Shown here piece after piece: positions 59,900 through 64,000 of a stretch of DNA of 64,000 nucleotides. The notes under the pieces were generated by a model. It saw nothing but the letters and a program-made list of their open reading frames with translations. It did not search any database and was not told the DNA's origin. Source of the DNA: Streptomyces sp. Ag109_O5-1 (GTDB lineage: Bacteria; Actinomycetota; Actinomycetes; Streptomycetales; Streptomycetaceae); contig NZ_RKQF01000001.1 of the NCBI RefSeq assembly GCF_003814875.1, forward strand, positions 2,170,001 to 2,234,000. The letters are read 5' to 3'. Each line of letters begins with the position of its first letter. Position 1 is the first letter of the stretch. Position numbers and translations under genes: made by a program.

Positions 59900-61104
59900 C
59901 TCTGCACTCCTCCGTAACTGGGTCCGGTCGTGGGCCGGTGGTGCTGCAGTTCTTCCTCTGCCTTGCTGTGACGACGACGCCGGACGATCTTTAGCATCAT
60001 CTGAATCGCCGTCTGGTGGGGGTCTTGGGTCTCGTCGGAATCGAGTTCCTCGGCCAGAGCACGCCGTAGGACGGCCTCTTCCGCCCGCTGGCGTTCGGTG
60101 AGCCGCAAGCGCCGTTGAATCTCCAGCGTGATGCGTTGCACCTCTTCGACGAGCTCCTCGACGCGTTGCGCCGCGTCAGCGGCTTCTGGGGGAACAGGCG
60201 TTCCTTCGGGGAGTTGCTCGGTCAGCTGCCGGAGCGCGTGGGAGGCGGTCATAGCTCTGACCATGGCCTCGCCGCGCCGGTTGCTCAGCTCCGGCGGGCT
60301 CAGCAACGCCAGGGACTCCGCGCGTGCCAAACGCACGAGAGCGGCCAGGACGTCTGCCTGGTTCAGGACCTCCATACCGGCGGCCACGCCCGGGTCCAGG
60401 CGGCTCGCGTTCAGCTCGGCCGACGCGATCCGGTCTGCCCAGGCCAGCAGGTCGGCACGCAGGCGTTTCACGGCCTGCGGCTCTACTCCGTATGCGGTGA
60501 ACGCCGCGTCCGGGATGTCAGCAACCTGTGCCAGGCGCACGTACAGCTCTTCGCGCATCTGCGCCTCGGGGATCTGATGGAGGCCCGCCATGCCCCTTAC
60601 GTAGTCCACCAGGTAGGAGTCGACGTCGCCGAGTCCAATGTGCCGGGTCAGCACCGAGAGGTCCACGAAGTCCTTGGCGTTGAGGCGATGTTCCGGTGCC
60701 TCAATCTTGGCGTAGAGAAGATCGCCGACAGCAGCGACCGGTATGCCGTCGACGGTGACGGTGTCGAAGTAACGGGTCATGCGGGCGAGTTGAATGGTGA
60801 CGCTGCCGTAGAGGGCGTGTGTGGCCAGCAGGTCGCTGTTCTGGTCGCATTGCGCGACCGGGTGATACGCCCAGGTCCGTGTTTCCTCGACTCGGTAACC
60901 CTGAGCGGTCAGCGCGGCGACAACAGCTGCCCTCACTGCCGGAGCGTCTTGGACCTGGTCTGTGAACACGTCGATGTCGTGTGCGGGGCGGGCCCCGGCG
61001 ATGCCCAGGGCATGGAGTGCCAGCGATCCGGAGAGGTGGTAGCCCTTCCGGCCGCAGGCGGTGAGTACGATCCGGGCGACCGTGATCATTGCGTCGGTGT
61101 TCAC
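59896..61104 (-). CDS. AbiEii-like nucleotidyltransferase
   Basis: 402 residues from GTG 61104, overlapping the upstream gene (GTGA). YHLSGSLALHALGIAGARPA followed by HDIDVFTD is the G-S...D-x-D signature of the nucleotidyltransferase fold, in the layout of AbiEii-type toxins. VGDLLYAKIEAPEHRLNAKD continues the domain. After residue 190 the protein is a long helical region (RVEELVEEVQRITLEIQRRL) not seen in classical AbiEii. The third active-site acid is not obvious. AbiEii proteins transfer nucleotides to tRNA and halt growth when released from their antitoxin AbiEi. The upstream partner here does not look like AbiEi, so the pairing would be new. Confidence 0.68.
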   Translation of the reverse strand: MNTDAMITVARIVLTACGRKGYHLSGSLALHALGIAGARPAHDIDVFTDQVQDAPAVRAAVVAALTAQGYRVEETRTWAYHPVAQCDQNSDLLATHALYGSVTIQLARMTRYFDTVTVDGIPVAAVGDLLYAKIEAPEHRLNAKDFVDLSVLTRHIGLGDVDSYLVDYVRGMAGLHQIPEAQMREELYVRLAQVADIPDAAFTAYGVEPQAVKRLRADLLAWADRIASAELNASRLDPGVAAGMEVLNQADVLAALVRLARAESLALLSPPELSNRRGEAMVRAMTASHALRQLTEQLPEGTPVPPEAADAAQRVEELVEEVQRITLEIQRRLRLTERQRAEEAVLRRALAEELDSDETQDPHQTAIQMMLKIVRRRRHSKAEEELQHHRPTTGPSYGGVQR

Positions 61105-61541
61105 GCTGCGGTCAGCTCCGGGAAGCGTCGCTCCCACACCTGCGCGACGGACTGCGGTGCGAGCCGTCGTGGCCACAGCCGCAGCAGAACATCGCGGTTG
61201 ATCAGCGCTGCCTGCTCGGTCGCGGTTCCTCGTACCAGGAGTCTGCGGTACAGCACGGCACACAGTGCCGCGTCCGCCACGTCCACGAGCGCGGGCACGT
61301 CTCCGTCGACCAGATGACGGGGAACGTCAACGACGCCCGATCCGGGTCCCGCGAGAGCGCCAAGATCCGTTACTACCTCGAACCCCTGGAACAGGAGAAG
61401 GTCGCTCACGCCTGGCGCGGTGAGCGCGTGAGCGATGTCCTCGGGCATGAGTCCCTGGCGGGCGGCTTCGTCGATCATTCCCTGCTCGGCGCCTCGCAGG
61501 CGCGCCACTCGCGCGAAATCGGGCCGGGGGGTGCTGGCCAT
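61101..61541 (-). CDS. first gene of the nucleotidyltransferase operon
   Basis: 146 residues from ATG 61541 behind AAAGGAG. DFARVARLRGAEQGMIDEAA, GLMPEDIAHALTAPGVSDLL form a helical start; GVVDVPRHLVDGDVPALVDV, ADAALCAVLYRRLLVRGTAT, and LLRLWPRRLAPQSVAQVWER follow. No helix-turn-helix of the AbiEi type is seen. By position and coupling (GTGA) it could be the antitoxin or a specificity partner of the nucleotidyltransferase. Not recognised. Confidence 0.6.
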   Translation of the reverse strand: MASTPRPDFARVARLRGAEQGMIDEAARQGLMPEDIAHALTAPGVSDLLLFQGFEVVTDLGALAGPGSGVVDVPRHLVDGDVPALVDVADAALCAVLYRRLLVRGTATEQAALINRDVLLRLWPRRLAPQSVAQVWERRFPELTAA

Positions 61542-61699
61542 GTAGTCCGTTCTCCTTTGGTGATGCGTCAAGTACACGCATTGGTTGACTAGTTGCGGCG
61601 ATGTCGCCCGTCATCCGCGCCGTTCACCTCTAACGTCACCGAACGGCGGCTTCCCCTTGTGCAGAAGTCGGCCGACTGTCGAGCCAACCCCGCCGCAAA

Positions 61700-61716
61700 A
61701 TACCCCCTGGGGGTAT
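61700..61716. promoter_or_regulatory. CsoR-type copper-responsive operator
   Basis: ATACCCCCTGGGGGTAT is a perfect 8-bp palindrome around one base and matches the G/C-block consensus of actinobacterial CsoR sites. It lies 62 bp before the lipoprotein start, where a promoter would be. No csoR gene is in the window, so the host's CsoR would act in trans. Confidence 0.65.
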
Positions 61717-61777
61717 CGAAAGGTGTGAGAGTGTGGCTTCGACCGCCTGCGATGCACGTCCCAGAACGGAGGACTTG

Positions 61778-63292
61778 ATGACTGACTGCTCCATACCCGT
61801 GCCGACCGGTGCGGGTAGCGCGTCCTCGGCAACAAGATCGAGCCGCGTACCGCACCTGGCCCTCGCTGCGGGAATGGCTGCACTTGTCCTCGGCGCGCTG
61901 GCTGGCTGCAGCAGCGATTCGGGCGGCAAGGCAGATCCGACTGCCGGGGCGACGCACAAGGCCGCGGCGCCGGTCCGGCTCCCGGTCCCGGTCCCGGACG
62001 GTTTCGCCACGGAGACCGGCTGGAGCACGTCGGCGAGCCCCGAGGCCAGCGATGTCGAGCCGGGATCCAGTGGCTTCCCTCTTGTCGCCGTCGCTCCCAA
62101 GAGCGGACTGGTGATTCAGGCAGCCGCCGACGGCTCGCGTGTGCGTGCCTTCGCTCTCGCCAGCGGCAAGACCGTGTGGACCTTCACCCCCAAGGCCCTC
62201 GCGGGCGTGCGTGCCGGTGTCTTCGTTCAGGAGGGCAAGCCCGGGGAGAAGGTGGTGCTGGCCCGCCAGGGCATGACCAGCGGAAGCGGCCTGAGCACGT
62301 CGCGCCGCACGACGACGATCGATGTGATCGCGGCGGCATCGGCCGGCAAGGCGACCGCCGCCCATCACCTCGACCTGTCGGCGCCCGACGACACGGCTGC
62401 CTCCTTCATGGCCACCGATTCCGGCTTTCTGGTCGGCCCGGTGACCGACGGCGTGCATGAGAAGGCCGTTGCGATCGACGCGGCCACGGGCGTCCAGCGC
62501 ACCGTGGAGAAGACGTCGGTGACGGTTTCCGGCTGCGGCTCGGGGGCCTGCGCCGTACAGGCTTCTCCGGCCTTCGCCACGTCCCTGGGCGTCGTCTCGG
62601 CCTTCCAGCAGCAGGGCGGCTGCGACCAGTGGACCGACGGCGGCACCCCGTGCACGTACGGATTTCAGGTCGGTGGCGCCTGGACCAGCACCAGCGTGGC
62701 CCCCAGCGGCATGCACGTCGGTATCCCGCTCGCGGTCACCGGACCGTACTTGGTGGCCGCCTGGCACACCAGCGACACGCAGACCGACCCGCCCGCGCTC
62801 TCCGACACGAAGAAGACCATCCTGGCGGTGCACGATCTCGCGACGGGGAAGATCAAGTCGCAGGTGAGCTGTACGTCCGCCGATGCGCTCACCCTTCAGC
62901 CCGGGTCCGCGCAGTCCTCCACCCACCTTTCGCCGAACGGTGACTTCCTCGTCTCCGGGCAAGCCGGGTTCGACCTTGCCACCGGCCGCGGGCGCTGCTT
63001 CACCAGCACCACCAGCACCAAGGGCATCGATCTGACCGCCGTGGCCGATGACGGCACGGCGTACGGCATCGTGCACGTCACCGATGACACGGACGCCACG
63101 TCCCTGTATGGGCGGCTGCCGATCGCCCAGGACGGGACGGACACGCCCGATCGCGACTCGGCTCGTGTCAGTCTGCGCAGCGGAGCGGCCAAGGCGCTGC
63201 CCGCAGCGTCCGAGGTTCCGGTCTATGTGGCGTCTGACGGGCACGGGGTGTTCCGCACCCGCGGCGTGGTCGCGGTCTATCCCGGTTCCTGA
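61778..63292 (+). CDS. beta-propeller lipoprotein
   Basis: 504 residues from ATG 61778, with GGAGG seven bases upstream. Signal peptide HLALAAGMAALVLGALAGCS with lipobox LAGC (Cys44); the signal is preceded by a 25-residue Ser/Arg-rich n-region. The exported part is a series of beta blades with repeating patterns (FALASGKTVWTFTPKALAGV, VAIDAATGVQRTVEKTSVTV, VHDLATGKIKSQVSCTSADA, FDLATGRGRCFTS), the PQQ-like beta-propeller style common in streptomycete lipoproteins. Six cysteines may form disulfides. A CsoR-type operator in front suggests copper control. Function in copper handling is inference. Confidence 0.8.
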   Translation: MTDCSIPVPTGAGSASSATRSSRVPHLALAAGMAALVLGALAGCSSDSGGKADPTAGATHKAAAPVRLPVPVPDGFATETGWSTSASPEASDVEPGSSGFPLVAVAPKSGLVIQAAADGSRVRAFALASGKTVWTFTPKALAGVRAGVFVQEGKPGEKVVLARQGMTSGSGLSTSRRTTTIDVIAAASAGKATAAHHLDLSAPDDTAASFMATDSGFLVGPVTDGVHEKAVAIDAATGVQRTVEKTSVTVSGCGSGACAVQASPAFATSLGVVSAFQQQGGCDQWTDGGTPCTYGFQVGGAWTSTSVAPSGMHVGIPLAVTGPYLVAAWHTSDTQTDPPALSDTKKTILAVHDLATGKIKSQVSCTSADALTLQPGSAQSSTHLSPNGDFLVSGQAGFDLATGRGRCFTSTTSTKGIDLTAVADDGTAYGIVHVTDDTDATSLYGRLPIAQDGTDTPDRDSARVSLRSGAAKALPAASEVPVYVASDGHGVFRTRGVVAVYPGS

Positions 63293-63308
63293 CCTCCCAC
63301 CGTGCTGA

Positions 63309-63360
63309 GCCCCGAGCATCGTCGTGCCCTACCTGCGGCCGACGCCGCTCGGGGCGTTTT
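63309..63360. terminator. terminator between convergent genes
   Basis: GCCCCGAGC/GCTCGGGGC with a 29-base loop, followed by GTTTT, 17 bp after the lipoprotein stop. It overlaps the last codons of the convergent minus-strand gene. Confidence 0.6.
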
Positions 63361-64000
63361 GCTGCCCGTGAAGCCGGTGATCGGCCTGCTCTCGCTCGGC
63401 CTGCCCCCGGCGTGTCGGGCGTGGCGGTGCTGCGGCGGAGCCTGTGGAACGCTGCGGCACCGCGGTGACTGCTTCCTGGGCTGCCTCCATGGCACTGGCC
63501 AGGAGATCGTCGGGGATCTGTGCTCCCCGTGCCTGGGCCGTGGTCCGCAGCGCCGCAAGGAAGGCCTCTGCTGTCAGTCCGGACTGCGGGGAAGCCGGTG
63601 ATCCCCCGGCGGGTGTCGCTCCGGCGATCTTGTCGGCGGTGGCCCGCGAGTTCTCCGCGATCGTCTGCAGGACGCCCGCGGCCCGTTCCTCGGCCGGGCT
63701 GGTCGCGGCAGCCCGCGCGAAGTCCGCGCGGTCCTGCATCCGCTGAGCCTGGGCTTTGAAGGTGTTCGCGGTGGCCGCCCGCCGGCTTCCCTCTGGGGAG
63801 GACGGCGGGCGGCGCCGTCCGGTAGCCGCCTGCTCGATCCTCGACGGACCATCGGTCGGTGTCGGCCGACGTCGACGAGGCAGTTGTGCCCCCTCAGCGG
63901 CCTCCTGTTCTCCTGCTGCCTGCGCCTGCCCGCTGGCAGGAGTCTGCGCAGCCGGGGAGGGAGCGTCCTCCCGGAGCGCCCAGTCTCTGTTCGTCTCGCC
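63329..64000 (-). CDS. Ala/Arg/Pro-rich protein, 5' end beyond window
   Basis: The frame is open from the right edge to the TAG at 63329, 223 residues visible. The first half is low-complexity and basic (EGAQLPRRRRPTPTDGPSRI, TGRRRPPSSPEGSRRAATAN), the second helical (FARAAATSPAEERAAGVLQT, LTAEAFLAALRTTAQARGAQ, IPDDLLASAMEAAQEAVTAV), ending in a basic tail. Looks like the disordered C-terminus of a larger protein, perhaps of the transfer system. No motif can be assigned without the N-terminal part. Confidence 0.55.
   Translation of the reverse strand, partial: GETNRDWALREDAPSPAAQTPASGQAQAAGEQEAAEGAQLPRRRRPTPTDGPSRIEQAATGRRRPPSSPEGSRRAATANTFKAQAQRMQDRADFARAAATSPAEERAAGVLQTIAENSRATADKIAGATPAGGSPASPQSGLTAEAFLAALRTTAQARGAQIPDDLLASAMEAAQEAVTAVPQRSTGSAAAPPRPTRRGQAEREQADHRLHGQQNAPSGVGRR

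Overview
The window is high-GC actinobacterial DNA, most likely from a Streptomyces or a close relative. Codon third positions are strongly GC, GTG and TTG starts are common, and many genes overlap by ATGA or GTGA. The families also fit: an EgtD-type methyltransferase, MFS/P450 metabolite genes, a helix-turn-helix/ImmA-IrrE/7TM/FAD-oxidoreductase module and a SigJ-type sigma-factor remnant. Six insertion-sequence loci, a very large MobF-type relaxase-helicase and a dense block of small unknown genes indicate a large conjugative plasmid or integrative element rather than core chromosome.

Layout. (1) 1-10.6 kb, minus strand: a metabolite-like gene cluster. In transcription order it holds an MFS exporter, a cytochrome P450, two lipoproteins, a small protein, an MFS gene with a frameshift, an EgtD-family histidine methyltransferase, a GNAT/CelD-type acyltransferase and two ATP-grasp ligases, the last cut by the window edge. 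(2) 10.6-21.7 kb: a mobile-element zone. An IS256-family element with a target duplication sits just upstream of a small secreted protein gene. A helix-turn-helix regulator and a membrane NACHT NTPase follow, between two IS1380 remnants. The second IS1380 copy has been hit twice by the same 1345-bp IS5-like element, in opposite orientations, and each IS5-like copy carries a small passenger gene. (3) 22-27.3 kb: an IclR regulator, then a tightly coupled module of DNA-binding protein, ImmA/IrrE-type metallopeptidase, multi-TM protein and FAD-dependent oxidoreductase. (4) 27.7-33 kb: another IS5-family element with a programmed-frameshift signature, gene debris, an alpha/beta hydrolase and a nuclease-like protein.

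(5) 33.3-48.7 kb, plus strand: the most unusual part. Small, mostly unrecognised genes are driven by at least four copies of one promoter/operator unit: TTGACC, 17 bp, TAGATT, overlapped by the palindrome ACATAG-ATTTAC-CTATGT. Many genes are preceded by a stem-loop whose stem sequence changes freely while the loop stays AGGGCAA, followed by GGAACCCAC about 20-30 nt before the start codon. Two nearly identical terminators recur in the block. The recognisable genes are a C5-cytosine DNA methyltransferase with a miniature methyltransferase-like gene in front of it, two PP-loop (PAPS-reductase-like) proteins of which one is frameshifted, and a multi-HTH DNA-binding protein. (6) 48.8-55.2 kb: two small minus-strand genes, a 350-bp gap rich in inverted repeats (probable oriT), and a 1605-residue relaxase-helicase. 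(7) 55.2-64 kb: a sigma-factor remnant, an IS3-family element, a nuclease-like gene, a three-gene coupled operon (unknown protein, AbiEii-like nucleotidyltransferase, DUF1173-like protein), a CsoR-type palindrome ahead of a beta-propeller lipoprotein, and the 3' end of a further minus-strand gene.

How the parts may work together (inference): the relaxase, probable oriT and the co-regulated 33-48 kb block look like the transfer and establishment backbone. The methyltransferase, PP-loop, NACHT and nucleotidyltransferase genes look like defence or modification cargo. The 1-10.6 kb cluster and the FAD-oxidoreductase module look like small-molecule cargo. All calls come from reading the sequence; no database search was possible.
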